From positions 49,265,661 through 49,329,660 of the forward strand of contig NC_092522.1 in assembly GCF_037038585.1 (NCBI RefSeq): a stretch of 64,000 nucleotides of DNA, in the 5' to 3' direction. This DNA comes from Patagioenas fasciata. Lineage: Eukaryota > Chordata > Aves > Columbiformes > Columbidae. The position numbers and the translations under genes were made by a program. Below the pieces are notes generated by a model, which had not been told where the DNA came from, made no database searches, and was given only the letters and a program-made list of their open reading frames with translations. Below are positions 13,001-24,450 of this stretch, one piece after another (position 1 is the first letter of the stretch; the number at the start of each line of letters is the position of its first letter).

Positions 13001-16000
13001 GAAAAAAAAAAGACTCTCTGTACCACATTCTTCCGTCTGTTCTCACCTGCAGTCTGCATGAGGTAGACACGAGTAGCATTAGCAGCAGCACCACATAAAA
13101 AGATTCCACTCAGCAAGGCACACAGGCTGGTCAGGCTGTCAGTGAAGTCTTCACCAGGATTTGTATAAATAATGTCAATAACTTTTCCCAGAAAGAAAGG
13201 GGCTGACATGGTAATGACACTGGAAACTGTCAGAAAACCAACAGCAGCTGCAATCAACAAGGAAAAGGAAAGGGAAATTATTCTGAATTTGCAAGATCAT
13301 TAATAGTACATATGAAATAATTTTCCACTTGAAATTTCTATTAAGCTTGATAGGGCCAGTATTAAATAATCAGCATTCCATTAGGCCCAGTTCTAAATGG
13401 GATATTTCAAGTGTCTGTACAAATTAACTTAGGTAAGGCACATTTTAAGACCCTGAAAGCCTCTGTATAGAGGCACAGTTCTGGAATCACTTCTCTTGTC
13501 TAACCTTCACACCACCATCCAACACAGTTAACTTTTCACAAATGTCATCCTTAGAAAGCATTAACCATTACCAAATTTTCCATATCTCACACACAATCCT
13601 TCAACTCTCATTTGGTTTGGGTTTTATTATTCATGCTTGTTACCATATTAGAGCTTCCAATTGTCTATTTCTGAGATAGCAATGGACTGAAGTAAAGATC
13701 TGACCTGAGAACTCTAAACCACACAGTTTTACTCGAGGGAGGGAACCATTTGATTTACTCTTGACTGGCAAAATTCATATACATTTGTTTTGGTTAGCTC
13801 TTTACTATTGTTGGTATAAAATAATAATAGCATAACCTTGAATTAGTACATTTGCTGATGAGCAGAGCTCCTGAATTCCAGTTGCAAGATCACCCATGAA
13901 ACAACCTGTGTAACGGTTTGAAGCTGTATCAGAGAGTAAGAAAATCACACTGGACCAAGACTTGGCCTTTTGAACTTCAATCTGCAAAGAAATTTCTTGA
14001 GCCAAGAACACAGCTTGATTCTGAAATGGCAAGCCAAACTTGGAAGGCTGAGAGCTAGAAAAAACCCCATCTGAACAGAAAACTGAACAAACCTGATATG
14101 AAAACCATGGAACCACAACAAACAATGCCATTTATACAGTGTAATTTTCCAACAGCCAATCCCACACCTAGAGCAACCATCCATAGGATTGCTACAAACC
14201 ACTAGCAGATAATGCCTTTAAAGGCAAAAGACAATGTACTGAAAATCCTCAAGCTGCCTGAGTTTTAGTTCCATTCTACTGAGCTTTTTGTGTTACTTCC
14301 ATGATGAAGACAGCGGAGAGCCTCCCAGCAGTGCACTGCTGTCAGTATTTCTAACATCTGTGTCAGCTGGTTTGGTGCCTCTTACCACCTCCACACACAT
14401 GTGGAAAGCTTTGTTTGAGTTGTAACTTGAAGTGTAAATACAGCTGTGCATTTATGATGCTGAATTCAAGGTACAAAAAATACATACCAGCCACTGCCTA
14501 AAGCAAATGCTTCTGTGCACCTTCACCTGCAGTGCCCCAGAGCAGTCTCAGGAGAGCTCCACACTCTGCCCAAACATGCTTTATCCCTTTATTCTTGCCA
14601 CTGCATCCAGCCTGCAGCCCACAGTTCTTATTCATTATTTATTTGTGATCTTCCCGTTGCATTACACTCAGGCCAGCAATCACGTGAGAGATCACAGAAT
14701 GACAGAATGGTTTGGGTTGGAGGGGACCTTAAAGATCATCTAGTTCCAAGGCCTCTGCCATGGGCAGGGACACCTTCCACTAGATAAGGCACGTGGATCT
14801 TTAATTTGAAGCTATAGAAACTATAAGAAGCCAGAGTAGAAATGGAAAGACTTCGTGCTGCAAGCTTATGTGATCCATACCTTGCACACATCTCATAAGC
14901 ATATTATTTACCAGTTAAAACTTCATAAGAATGAGTGACCCTATTAACAGGCCGGTTGCATTGGTGTGAAGCAGCAAAGTCCAACAGAAGCCAGGTCACC
15001 TCCTGTCTGGAAAAGCTGGTCTGTGAGGCGGGTGGAGATGATGGAAAGTGTTGCTTATAAGCACAGTGCTGCATGGCAGCTCAATCTCCACTAGTCCAGA
15101 CAATTTCTCAGTTATGGCTGGAACAAGACATATGAATTGCATATATAAATATTAACTGAAGGAAGAGGACTGTATGGCTAAAAAATCCCATATGTGTTTG
15201 TCTCATGGTACAACCTTCCTGGCTTGGATTTACCTTCAGCTCTTCTTTATTCAAATTAGTGTGGGTTTCACTGTAAGTAACTTCCAACTATCTTAACTAA
15301 ACTAAAAGCAAATACTAGTACATAAAACAAACTGAAGACTACTAGACTACTTAAACATTACTAAAAGTATCAATAATACATCAGAACAATGCAGTCTCAA
15401 AGATGAAAGCTTATATAATCCAGATGTCTTTTTAAATTTTTCCCTTAAGCAATATATCTGTCTTTATTAATTTAATCAAAAACCACATGCAAAATAAGGT
15501 TCCCTAATTGAAGCTCTCACTTTGATTACACCAGCAGAACAACTAGAAAACAGGACAGAAGCCAACATGTTGCTCTTTTTGTTGTTGTTGTTTTAAACCA
15601 TTGACTAATTGAAGAAACAGGAATCAGCAAACACTCACTCTATCTCCTCATCCCAAGAAGAGCTGTCACTGTGATAACTGGTTAAAGGGAGGAGTGCGAT
15701 GTGTTCAGCAACCAGATATGAAGACCCTTCAGTGACAATGAAGGTTGTTACTGACAGAAAAAAGGTCAGAGTAAACTGTATAGTATTAGTTTCACATAGG
15801 TTACTCTGTTACCCAGAAAATTATGTCAAACAATAGCTTTATTTTGGAAGCTTTATTTTTTAGAGTAAATATTCTTGTAGGCTGTGAGGTGAAAACAAAG
15901 CAAATATAAGGCAGATCAATGGAACTTATCAAACCAGGGCTATGACAAAGTGGTAACAGCAGCAAAGACAAAGCAAGCCGGCTCCAGCAGCAGCTGCACA

Positions 16001-19000
16001 GTCCTCTTGGAAACATTATGCAAACATTTTGTTTGTCTATTTGCACAGAAATCCAGAAGGATGCACAAAGTGATGCCTTCATCACTATTAAGATCGACAT
16101 GCTCTTTTTCAAGGCTACTATGAGCTTGCTTCATGACAGAAGATCCGCAGCTTCATTTCATAGATGTATTTGAGGGCAAGGAATTGATCACCAACTGATA
16201 AACCAGGATGTTTACAGTCAACAACTAGACACAGCTATCAGAAACCTCCCTTCAGAACATGGACTCCAAAGAGTCATAACCCAATTTTGTACATACACAA
16301 ACACGACCAAGAGAGTGAAAGGCTCTCATCTTGCTGGTTCTTACAAGAGCATCCTTCTCACCCAGTACAGTATGTGGAAGTGTAGAAAGCCAAAAAATGG
16401 CTTGCAAGCCTGTCAGGGGAAAGACTATTTTAAACACAAATACAGAAAGATTTGACCTCAGATGAATTAAGATCATTCAAGCCCATCAGGGATGAAGGAC
16501 AGAAAAATAAGGTAATGATGATGTTTGGCAGTGCACAGTAACACAGCAACAAGACCGAATAGCTGGTTTTCACTATTCAGTAAGATTACGAATTCTACCT
16601 CCCTGAATATTTTAAGTATTTTACTGGTTTCATTTGAAGATCAGTGCTGGCAGATCAGAAAGCAAGCTTTGGATTTGTGACAAGCACCCTTCTACCAGTA
16701 ACTGAGTTATCTGTGCAGTTTCATTCTAATACACAGTGACTTTTTTAGCTTAACACTGAATTTCCACAAGGGCATCTGGAATGATGAATGAAGTCTACTA
16801 CATTCTATCATGTGCGTGCACAGGGATCAGGCTCTTTGATTGTTCTTTTATGAGAGAAAGATCCACTGATAAGTTTTATGTTCATTAGTTAGGCAAAGTC
16901 CATTTCCTTCTGGAGAACCCTTGCCCACAAGGAATTTGTTTTGGATTAATATAGGGAGGTTGAATGACTGGTATCAACCCTGCAAAGAGTCAATTTTGAA
17001 AATATTTGTTTCAAGATAGAATCTTTTTCCAAAGCACACTGTAAGCAATTAAGTATGTTCTGTACAATTCTAGGGTAGGTATGACTGGTGTGATTTTCTT
17101 TCTGAGTTAAAGTAATTTCATACATGTTATCTAGACTGAACCTATTACCGTGCAAGAAGAACTTTTTGGAATTGTCCTCCTTATGTTATTAAGAACAACT
17201 GCACTGCTGTGCTCAGAAAAAAATACAGTTCATGTCTTGACAGCACAGTTGGATACTGTATTCCTGGTGTATTTTGGAAAGCTGCTAGTTTCTTGAATGG
17301 AATTGTCTTAATTTGTGTGTATCATCAGTTACTGAGTCTTTCAAGTTACTACTTCCAGTGATGATCAGTTTTTAGAAAATGTTTATAGGAGTATTCTATA
17401 GACAGTTGATGTGATACTTGAATCTGTGGTGTTTTTTCTTTTGTTATTTTTTTGAGCACAAAAGAGCAGTTCAGGTTTTCAAATGGCAACAATACAGTTG
17501 CACAACTTACTGAAAGTATTTTCAAGACAGCTGACGAAAGGGCTGGCATGCCGTGGGTCATCTTACTGAACAGGATTATACAACAGTTTGGAGAAATTAT
17601 CAGTTGCGGAAAATTGCTGTGGCACAGCATTAAACAAAAGAGACAAATGATACATTTGAGATAATAGCTCATGAACAAGACCAGTGTCCGGGGTTTGGAG
17701 GACACAGCAAGATACCAGCACAGGAGTGAGTCCCAGAATGTCAGCTGGTGGCATCTTTCATGCTCAGTACATTTAGACGATGCAATTTCCGTAAGAAGTC
17801 TATCACCTTGAAGAAAGTCTGTTCTTTTAGTCTTTCGGTGTTCAGGATTGACAGAAACCACCCTCGGCAGCTCCTCAACGAGGCTCCTATGATCAAACAG
17901 GACAGACCTGCCAGGAATCCTTTGCTATGAAGGAAACAAAATCTCAAGGAGCCTTTGCAGAGCAGGGCTATAGAGGGTTTGTCGAAGGAGCTTTCAGAGA
18001 AGATAGTTAAGAGAAGTGCCCTTCCAGGCAGAGCAGAACACAGGGATTTGGGGAATCCCAAGAAAGGGAAAAGCAAATAAGCCTGTCACTTTGCACAGGA
18101 GAGGAAGAGAAGGCACACAGCCTGACAGGAGCCCTACGCAGAGCTGTGCGAAACCTCCGCCTGGGAGCAAAGGTGGAATGCTATCTCTAGTCTATAATTT
18201 GTTATTCAATACAAACAGTACCACAAGCTAGTCTTTTTAAGACATCCAAAGAACAGCTTATCACAAACAGGCCTGTTCAAGAACCCATTGATTTTTTTCT
18301 TTTTTCACTTTTTTTTTTTTCTTGCCATTTGGAGAACTCATCATCCACGCACAAAATGTAAAAGCAGTTCAGAGTGGAGGGAAGGGGAATGCTATCATTT
18401 TTTTTTTCTAAAAGCTTACTATCCCATCAAAACTCACAATAAAATTATGGCTCATATAGCCAGGCTAGAATCCTCTGAATATTTTCAACAGTTTTCCTGG
18501 ACTATTTCAGGAGAAGGCACCAGTCTGTAGTTCAGATACAGCAGAAGTAAACAGCTCACTCAGAAAAGCAGGAAAACAATGGTAAATTCTGTATTTTATC
18601 ACAACATGTTAAAATAGCATAAACCATTAATTACATACTCTGGGAATTCAGTTGGAGATACTTAAACCACAATTCCTTTCAAAGACAAAATATTTAAAAA
18701 TTTCTATTGTGTTTTCTCATGATATCGATTATCCTCAGCTGTAAAAATCAGCCAAGTTTCTAATCATCAAATGTTGTAAAGTAATAAATTAACTCTACAT
18801 CTTCAGGAGAAAGCACAGCTTCTTTTTCACCATGTGTTTAAAATTGAAGCATTTAATTTGTTCATATTTCTCTTGTGTAGAAGAGTCTTTATGTCAGACC
18901 AATCTTGCGATTATTTCTTCTATCTTCACAATTTACACAAATAGCGAAGCAAAAACATTCTGCAGAGAAAACAAGCTGTAAGCACCCAGCCGATCACAGT

Positions 19001-22000
19001 GGTCAGCAGCTACTGTTTCTGTGTTGTCTTATCCAAGTAGCTTCGTTAACAGTTCACCACCAATTTAAAATAAGGAACCGTCACCAATTAGCCACAGGAA
19101 AGCAAACTTTTTCTGATGAAGCTACAAGGCTGCTTGGACCTTTTGTGAGTTGCATTCCAAAATCAGAAGAATAACTAAGTGGGGAAACAAAAAAAACATG
19201 TAAGCCTATTTGATTTCTACAAAAAGCACACTGAACATGAGAAAACAATCAGTACATTTTCCCTATCTGTACCATATATACAGGAATTACGATTTCAAAT
19301 TCACAAGAACTGCCTTCAGGAAATTCAAGAGAAGTGTGGTTGTTGAATTGCTTTGAGATGAGCATAGCCACTCTACAGTAACAAAAAACAGTGGCCACAT
19401 ACATGGACTTGAGAGGTGAACCCAAATTTTGGCCAGGAATTTCCCAGCTAGAGGGTGACAGCATACAAGATTGATAAGAGCAGGGTTCAATCCGGCTTCC
19501 AAAGAGAAGAAGGGTATTCTAGTGCCTGTGAGCCCTCCCTCTGCTCCCACTAGCATCCTTACCACTATGCACGCTACAGAATTAATTTGCTTTACTGTCA
19601 AGGGTGGAATGGGTGTATGGAAAATGATTTTTCAGAGATAACACATGGCTGACTTTCCATTAATTTTTAAATCGAGGCGGGAAAAGCATGTCCTTAACGC
19701 TGTGTGGATTGCCTGCTGATGTTCAAAGTCTTGCCACAAAGCTTGGCAGAGCAAAAGTTTCAAAATTAAAACATTTAAATGTTACTACAAACTCAATACA
19801 TATTATCTGTCCAATTTAATTTCCTAACATAACTGAAATTTTCCAAGATACTTCTACTCAAGCACTTAACATAAAAAATGTCAGGTTGTATAAGTAACCA
19901 AAAGCATGACTTACTAATAGTAATACAGCTGATGTGTTCCACATTTCTATCTGTATCTTGTACAAAATATTCAAATTGCATACTACCCCAATCAAATTAA
20001 TTATAAAAGTAGTTTCTGAACTACATTACAAAGAATACACCTAAAAAAAATTCAGGTAGTCTTAAGTACAACATTTTCATTTTGGTTTAATTGCCTTTCT
20101 TTAAGAATTGTTTTCATAGGCATTTATTCTTCATTGGAAACTACAAAACATGAATAAGAAATACCAGATTGCTGTACATTTAAGGACAGGAAAGTACATC
20201 TCTGGTGTAACTTTAAAGTACAGAAAAATCAGATTATGAACAACGCAGTGGTCTTCCAATTTCATGGCAAAGTTTAACCTATAGGAAGATAGTTATTACA
20301 AATTATATCCAAAATTCTAAAATTTATGAAATAACATCTCTTGCACATCTCTAGAGAAGACCTGTGTACAAAACAAACCTTCTTTCTTTGGCTCAGCAGG
20401 CAGGAAGTGTTACACAGGGAAAAGACACTCATTGCTATTGGATTAAAAATTTCAGAGTTCCTTGTGCTTACTTTACAATTCAATACAACTATTGTTTTCT
20501 TTGAGTGTGGTTTGGATAAAGTGCAACAGAGAGATTCTCACAGGGACAAACAAGGAGGCAGGAGGAAATAAGAGGCATCATTTTGAAAAGACATTTTTGC
20601 GGTCTCACACACAGAGCAAGATTTAATAATCTAAACAATGGCCCTGTCCTCTTCCCTGGGAATTGAATTTAACTGAAGACACAGGTTTACCTGAACTGCC
20701 TGCACAGGATCAGCCAAAGAACTCCTAAAATTACTTTTCTCCTTTGTTAAACCTGGGAGGTTTTATAGAATTTGCAAATTTACAAACTCCTAATGTCACT
20801 GCAGAAAACTCTGGCCACTAACAGAATTCCCATCATAGTATTTAGCCATCTTTTTACCACTGTTATTATGAATAGCAAAATTTAACAAAGATGTCCTGTT
20901 TAAAATGTTTTCACAGCTCTACCCAACTCTAGAAGTAACTGGAGAGGAAACATGGAACATATTATGCTATTTTTTTTTCTTTTTCTGGCAGAAAGATATT
21001 TGGTACATCTATTTTTATGCCTAAGAGCCTGTGGAGGGTCAGACTCTCCTTCAGCAAGGAGAGCATTGCAAGAGATGCTATGTGCCAGCATGCTGGGACT
21101 CTTGGCCAGAGCTCATCGCTTCTTCCTTGGCCAGCAGATGGTAAAGAGGCCCTGTGTAAAATAAGGTGCGACAGTCTCTTTTGGTGACAGTCACACCCGG
21201 AGCAGGTCACCTTCACCTCTGTACCTGCATCTCCTCAGCTGACACCATCTCCCCACCACACCAAGACAGGTGATCATAGTCTTGCTCAGCTTCCTCACAA
21301 ATCACCCTCTGCTCCACAGACCTTCACTGGCATCACTACAACTACTTCACCATCTGTGACTGTGAATGTCAATGTCCAACTGCAACGATCAGAATATCAC
21401 GACCTGTGCCACATGAGATCACAGAAAAGGTGTGTATCACTCCACAGCAGTAATGCTATACACCTGTATTACCAACTATAGCTTATATATAACGCAAAAG
21501 ATCTGGAAGAGCCAAACTTTCTTGCAAAACAATACTGCAGCTGTGAAGCCTCTGAAGAGATCCCACAGCATTTGCTTACCATTTATATGGACTTGAAGAG
21601 GAAATTAAATTATTTACCCTAGGTTCATTGTTTCACACAGTGAAATCACCAGCCTTCCTCTTTCTTTGAATGCAGGAAAAACAGACACACTGAGTTCTTA
21701 GGACTAGTTTCTCAGTACAAATATGTAACAGGAACAAAATGCAACATATTTTAACATCTTAGATACAACTGGCAGATGTGATTTCCCTACAACCATTTAA
21801 AAGGCATTTTATCCATTATTTGGTATTCCTACACTCCATAATGATGAAAAATATCTACCTTGTTAGCTTTTCCATCCTCCCAATTAATTATAATTTAAGA
21901 ATGAAAGTTTTCCCTTAAGTAGAGTCAACAAGAAAGAAAACTTTTACATAAAGTTACTCCTCTCCTAAAACCAAGACCAATAGAAAGTTGAAAAGCAGTT

Positions 22001-24152
22001 ATTACGTTTGCACATTTTTTCCATCCTCAGTATGTGATATTATCAAGTTGTTGTGTTGTGGGTTTTTAAAAAACTTTAATTCAGGCCATTTTGTTATCTC
22101 AAAAGACAAACTTCCATGCATCTGATTTTTAGTAACTGTGGCAGTCTATTTACTTAAATAAACCACCCGCACACTGCACACATTAAAGATACTGAGCCCT
22201 ATTTTAAAACACAATTACAAACAAGTATACCCTGCCCTGCCTGCGATAAACAAGCTGGCAACAAGTGCCCAGTAAAGGAAACCAAATTAACTTCTCAGTT
22301 TGTTAGGGACCTTTAGCTCTTAAAGCCATCCTTAAAATAACTGATTCATGTGTTTCCATTTCAGTGCGAAAATCAAAGGACTTCACTGTAAAATCAGCAG
22401 GTAATCTATCTGATCATCTACTCACTTCTTCAATAAAATATGCATAGACTGAGCATTAGTTAGTGGCAAAGGTTTTTTTTTACTTTTTAGCCCACAAGCC
22501 AATGAAGAAAAATATGCCTGACCAAGACTGAAGCCTCACTGAACATTACACCTTTTCCTCTGTCCATCCAGCCCTGTCTGATCAATTTTCTTCTGCTTTT
22601 ATTCTGCACACCCAAGACAGTGATATTAGCTGCTTGAAACATGTATTCACAGCATTAAAATAGTTCTATTTTCTTATAAAAATTAATTTGGATCCAAATT
22701 ATTTGGGCTATGTAATGCCAACATGTAACAAAGCTCTATAACTATCCACTGTGAATAAAATATTTTACAAAGTATTTAGTCTTTCTCAAAACCACCTCTT
22801 TATTTAAGTCCACCTACCTCACCTCTTTTGAACACCATTTACCCATTCCATGAACACTACCCAAGTTTTTACAAAAGCCTACAGGCCTCACACTGCCATG
22901 ATTAATATGGGTGCTGTCCACCAATAAAGGTGGGGTTAAAAAAAACCCAAAACACGACAACAAACCACATAATAATATTATATTGTTTTCTTACTGACAA
23001 CTACTATCCTATTATCCCAGTGAAATGTAATGCCAAGAAAAAGAGTTTCTATTCTTTGTAGATGGTATCGCTCTGTTAAGGGCGCAACTTATACAACCAC
23101 TGTGTTTGACTTCACCATATCCACTAAAAATAAATAAATATTTTTTAAAACAACTTACAAAACTTCTAGACAAGCAATTCTTGGGAGGTAGAACTCTAGT
23201 ATATCTAACGCATTAAAAAAACAAAACAAACACACCCCCCAACAAAAAAAAAAAAACCACACCACAAACAAACGAACACACACACACAAAAAAAACCAAA
23301 CTACTTAGGATTCCTCTTTTTACTTTGTTCTGTATAGTCTCAGGCCTGAGATTACGGCAGGCTGCTTGTGAAGCAGCACTGAATATGCAGAGAGGCATTA
23401 ACCAACAACACTACTGGCAAAACAGGGAGTTCTGTAACTTAAAAAACTTTTGCCTTCCCTTCGAAAGAACAATAAACGAAGAGGTGGCAAGGGGGCGGGA
23501 GGGGGAAAGCACGATTTTAGCTTTCCACACCTATCAAATGCTCGCTCCAAGATTTCACGTTGTTCTCTCATGCTACCAGATGCGCGGGTTCGGGAGGCAC
23601 ATTCCACCTTCTCCTTCACCCGACCTGGAGCCGCTTCAGGCGGCGCTCCCGCAGGGCAAGACCCCCACCGGGCTGCGCACCCGGCCCGCCGAGCACCTCG
23701 GCCCCGGGAGACCCGCCGGGCGGGGCGAGGGGAGCCCCTGGGGGCCGTGGTGCCCCGCCGCCCCCTCCCCACTCGGACAAAGCCCCGGGGCGGCCCCCGG
23801 TACCTGTCAGTCTCCAGCGCTCGGGGTGCGCCAGGGCCAGCAGCCTCCGAGCGTGGGAGCGCGGCGGGGCGCCCGCAGGCCCCCGCGGCGGCACCGGCGG
23901 CTCCGCGCCCGCAGCGGCGCTCAGGGAGCGCGGGGCGCTGCCCGCCGCCGCGGGCGGGAGGAGGAGGCGGTGGCAGGACGGCGCGCCCGGCGACGGCAGC
24001 AGCGGCGGCGGAGGGGGCGGCCAGCACCTGCCGGCCGGGCGCGGCGGGGTGCGGAGGCCGGCGGCACTACCGCCGGCTCGAGCCCAGGGGGGCGGCGCCG
24101 CCCGCCGCAGGAGCGGCAGCAACCAGGGCAGGCGAGGCGCGTAGCCCGCCAT
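929..24152 (-). CDS. ABCB10: ABCB10, mitochondrial ABC half-transporter, 5' part (spliced, nine exons, 519 codons in view)
   Basis: ABCB10 is a half-size ABC exporter of the mitochondrial inner membrane that supports heme synthesis; it is known to work with mitoferrin-1 and ferrochelatase. Nine exons joined at GT-AG sites give exactly 1,557 nt (519 codons) with every phase matching. The N-terminus (residues 1-116) is rich in Arg, Ala and Pro and nearly free of acid, as in a mitochondrial presequence. The six-helix transmembrane domain spans about 117-395. The nucleotide-binding domain starts near 435 with A-loop Tyr445, Walker [10 protein letters not shown] at 471-479 (Lys477) and Q-loop Gln519. 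The signature motif, Walker B and C-terminus (roughly 200 residues, judging by a human length near 738) lie left of the window. Identity rests on near-continuous similarity to remembered human ABCB10, e.g. [20 protein letters not shown]. The ATG at 24,152 is chosen because the presequence starts there; the frame stays open upstream to 24,446. Confidence 0.95.
1279..1488 (-). CDS. ABCB10: ABCB10 coding exon 8 (A-loop and Walker A)
   Basis: 210 nt, residues 423-492 plus one base. It contains [16 protein letters not shown] with the A-loop tyrosine, and the Walker A motif GPSGTGKST, followed by [11 protein letters not shown]. Acceptor catacag, donor gtatgt. Human has Ser where this protein has Thr in the P-loop; both residues occur in working ABC proteins. 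Confidence 0.96.
4088..4092. repeat. Left target-site duplication of the solo LTR
   Basis: AGCCC immediately before the TG end of the LTR, identical to the right copy at 4740-4744. Confidence 0.8.
4093..4739 (+). mobile_element. Solo LTR of an endogenous retrovirus, with target-site duplication
   Basis: The element starts TGTCCTGG and ends CTACA, so it has the TG...CA ends of an LTR. It is flanked on both sides by the same five bases, AGCCC (4088-4092 and 4740-4744). Inside are a TATA box (TATAAAAG, 4320-4327) and a polyadenylation-like AGTAAA (4561-4566) in the order expected for U3-R-U5 on the plus strand, followed by a purine-rich block (about 4631-4685). No gag, pol or env frame is present, so only one recombined LTR remains. 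It is antisense to ABCB10. The family is not certain; a 5-bp duplication fits ERVL-like and some other avian groups. Confidence 0.82.
4740..4744. repeat. Right target-site duplication of the solo LTR
   Basis: AGCCC immediately after the CA end of the LTR, identical to the left copy at 4088-4092. Confidence 0.8.
5331..5426 (-). CDS. ABCB10: ABCB10 coding exon 7
   Basis: 96 nt, residues 391-422 plus one base ([20 protein letters not shown] onwards, ending LPFN). It forms the end of helix 6 and the linker to the nucleotide-binding domain. Acceptor tgtttag, donor gtgggt. Confidence 0.94.
5427..7873 (-). other. ABCB10: ABCB10 intron 6
   Basis: 2.4 kb intron, AT-rich, with a short A run near 5661-5673. 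No gene or clear transposon recognised; the 69-72 codon open frames look random. Confidence 0.7.
7874..8009 (-). CDS. ABCB10: ABCB10 coding exon 6
   Basis: 136 nt, residues 346-390 plus one base. It encodes helices 5 and 6 ([18 protein letters not shown] and [18 protein letters not shown]). Acceptor ttccttag, donor gtatgg. Confidence 0.95.
8010..8773 (-). other. ABCB10: ABCB10 intron 5
   Basis: 764 bp intron with nothing recognisable. Confidence 0.7.
8774..8920 (-). CDS. ABCB10: ABCB10 coding exon 5
   Basis: 147 nt, 49 whole codons (residues 297-345), [18 protein letters not shown] through LARAGFFGA. The [13 protein letters not shown] motif is typical of ABCB half-transporters between helices 4 and 5. 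Donor gtaagt, acceptor aatgtag. Confidence 0.95.
8921..10514 (-). other. ABCB10: ABCB10 intron 4
   Basis: 1.6 kb intron. A 132-codon open frame on the plus strand (9610-10008) has low-complexity composition and no motif, and is not called as a gene. Confidence 0.7.
10515..10649 (-). CDS. ABCB10: ABCB10 coding exon 4
   Basis: 135 nt, 45 whole codons (residues 252-296). It encodes the helix 3-4 region ([20 protein letters not shown]) and the start of the long cytosolic coupling helix ([21 protein letters not shown]). Donor gtaatc. Confidence 0.94.
10650..12497 (-). other. ABCB10: ABCB10 intron 3
   Basis: 1.8 kb intron holding a CR1 fragment (10785-10925) and an A/C-rich low-complexity tract (about 11845-11900). 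Confidence 0.75.
10785..10925 (-). mobile_element. CR1 LINE 3' fragment
   Basis: On the plus strand it reads ATAGAATCATGGAATG, then GAGTTGGAAGGGACTC, and ATTGAGTCCAACTCC, the reverse complement of a CR1 3' end. The body fades into unique sequence after about 140 bp, so it is a short 5'-truncated copy in the same orientation as ABCB10. Confidence 0.8.
12498..12700 (-). CDS. ABCB10: ABCB10 coding exon 3
   Basis: 203 nt, residues 184-251. It holds the most conserved ABCB10 stretch, [20 protein letters not shown] followed by [18 protein letters not shown], the cytosolic-loop region preceding helix 3. Acceptor tctgacag, donor gtacgg; starts in phase with the GQRIV codon split across the junction. 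Confidence 0.95.
13047..13247 (-). CDS. ABCB10: ABCB10 coding exon 2
   Basis: 201 nt, residues 117-183 plus one base. It encodes the first two transmembrane helices (around [19 protein letters not shown] and [20 protein letters not shown]) with a polar loop between them. Acceptor gattgcag, donor gtgaga. Confidence 0.94.
14691..14790 (-). mobile_element. CR1 LINE 3' fragment
   Basis: Plus-strand text includes GGTTTGGGTTGGAGGGGACC, then TTAAAGATCATCTAGTTCCA, and GCCATGGGCAGGGACACC, which is the reversed terminal part of an avian CR1. About 100 bp long. Confidence 0.85.
23214..23300. repeat. A/C-rich low-complexity tract
   Basis: Runs of A mixed with CA and CAAA units, including A13 (about 23246-23258) and a (CA)n stretch near 23277-23287, at the edge of the ABCB10 CpG island. 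Confidence 0.75.
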
Positions 24153-24450
24153 GCGGCCAGCGCGGCGGAGCCGAGGCGGCGGCGCTGCTGCTGCTGCTTC
24201 TGTAGCCGGTCCCCGCCGCGCGGATCTGCGGCAGGAGGAGGCGCCTCCGAGCCGCCGCCGCCGCCGCCGCCCATGGGCCGGCAGCCGGGGACCCGCGGTG
24301 GCCCGGGCCCGAGCCGGCCTGCGGCGCGCTGATAAGGCTGCGGTTGTCGGCCTCCTCCCGGCCACCGGGCCACGCCTCGGCCCCCTGCCAGCGCCCTCTG
24401 CCGCCACCCGACCCGCGCAGGGGATGGGGTCAGGGGCCGGGCCCACAGAA
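23600..24450 (-). promoter_or_regulatory. ABCB10: CpG island and promoter of ABCB10
   Basis: Dense CG dinucleotides and GC content far above the flanks, centred on exon 1 of ABCB10. It includes trinucleotide tracts: (CTG)5 near 24186-24200 and (CCG)6 near 24254-24272. No TATA box is seen near the start. The transcription start cannot be fixed from sequence but should lie about 24.2-24.45 kb. Confidence 0.8.
23804..24152 (-). CDS. ABCB10: ABCB10 coding exon 1
   Basis: 349 nt, residues 1-116 plus one base. It begins [17 protein letters not shown], a basic and hydrophobic leader, and ends [13 protein letters not shown] before donor gtaccg. The ATG has G at +4 but C at -3, a moderate context. 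The exon is very GC-rich and lies inside the CpG island. Confidence 0.9.

Larger units (their letters stand above)
13248..23803 (-). other. ABCB10: ABCB10 intron 1
   Basis: 10.6 kb, the longest ABCB10 intron in view. It contains a CR1 3' end (14691-14790) and an A/C-rich tract (23214-23300). The largest open frame (17349-17861, minus, 170 codons) has no domain-like pattern. No RNA gene was recognised. Confidence 0.7.

Noticed and set aside
17349-17861. 170-codon minus-strand frame in ABCB10 intron 1
   Set aside because: No recognisable motif, hydrophobic and Cys/Ser-rich as expected by chance in AT-rich DNA, and no supporting splice pattern.
19440-19510. B-box-like GGGTTCAATCCGG suggesting a tRNA
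   Set aside because: No A box at the right distance and no cloverleaf could be drawn.
23325-24332. 335-codon plus-strand frame over the ABCB10 CpG island, with further 194-251 codon frames on both strands
   Set aside because: These are Arg/Ala/Pro/Gly-rich shadows of GC-rich promoter and exon 1 sequence; no domain is recognisable and ABCB10 exon 1 explains the region.
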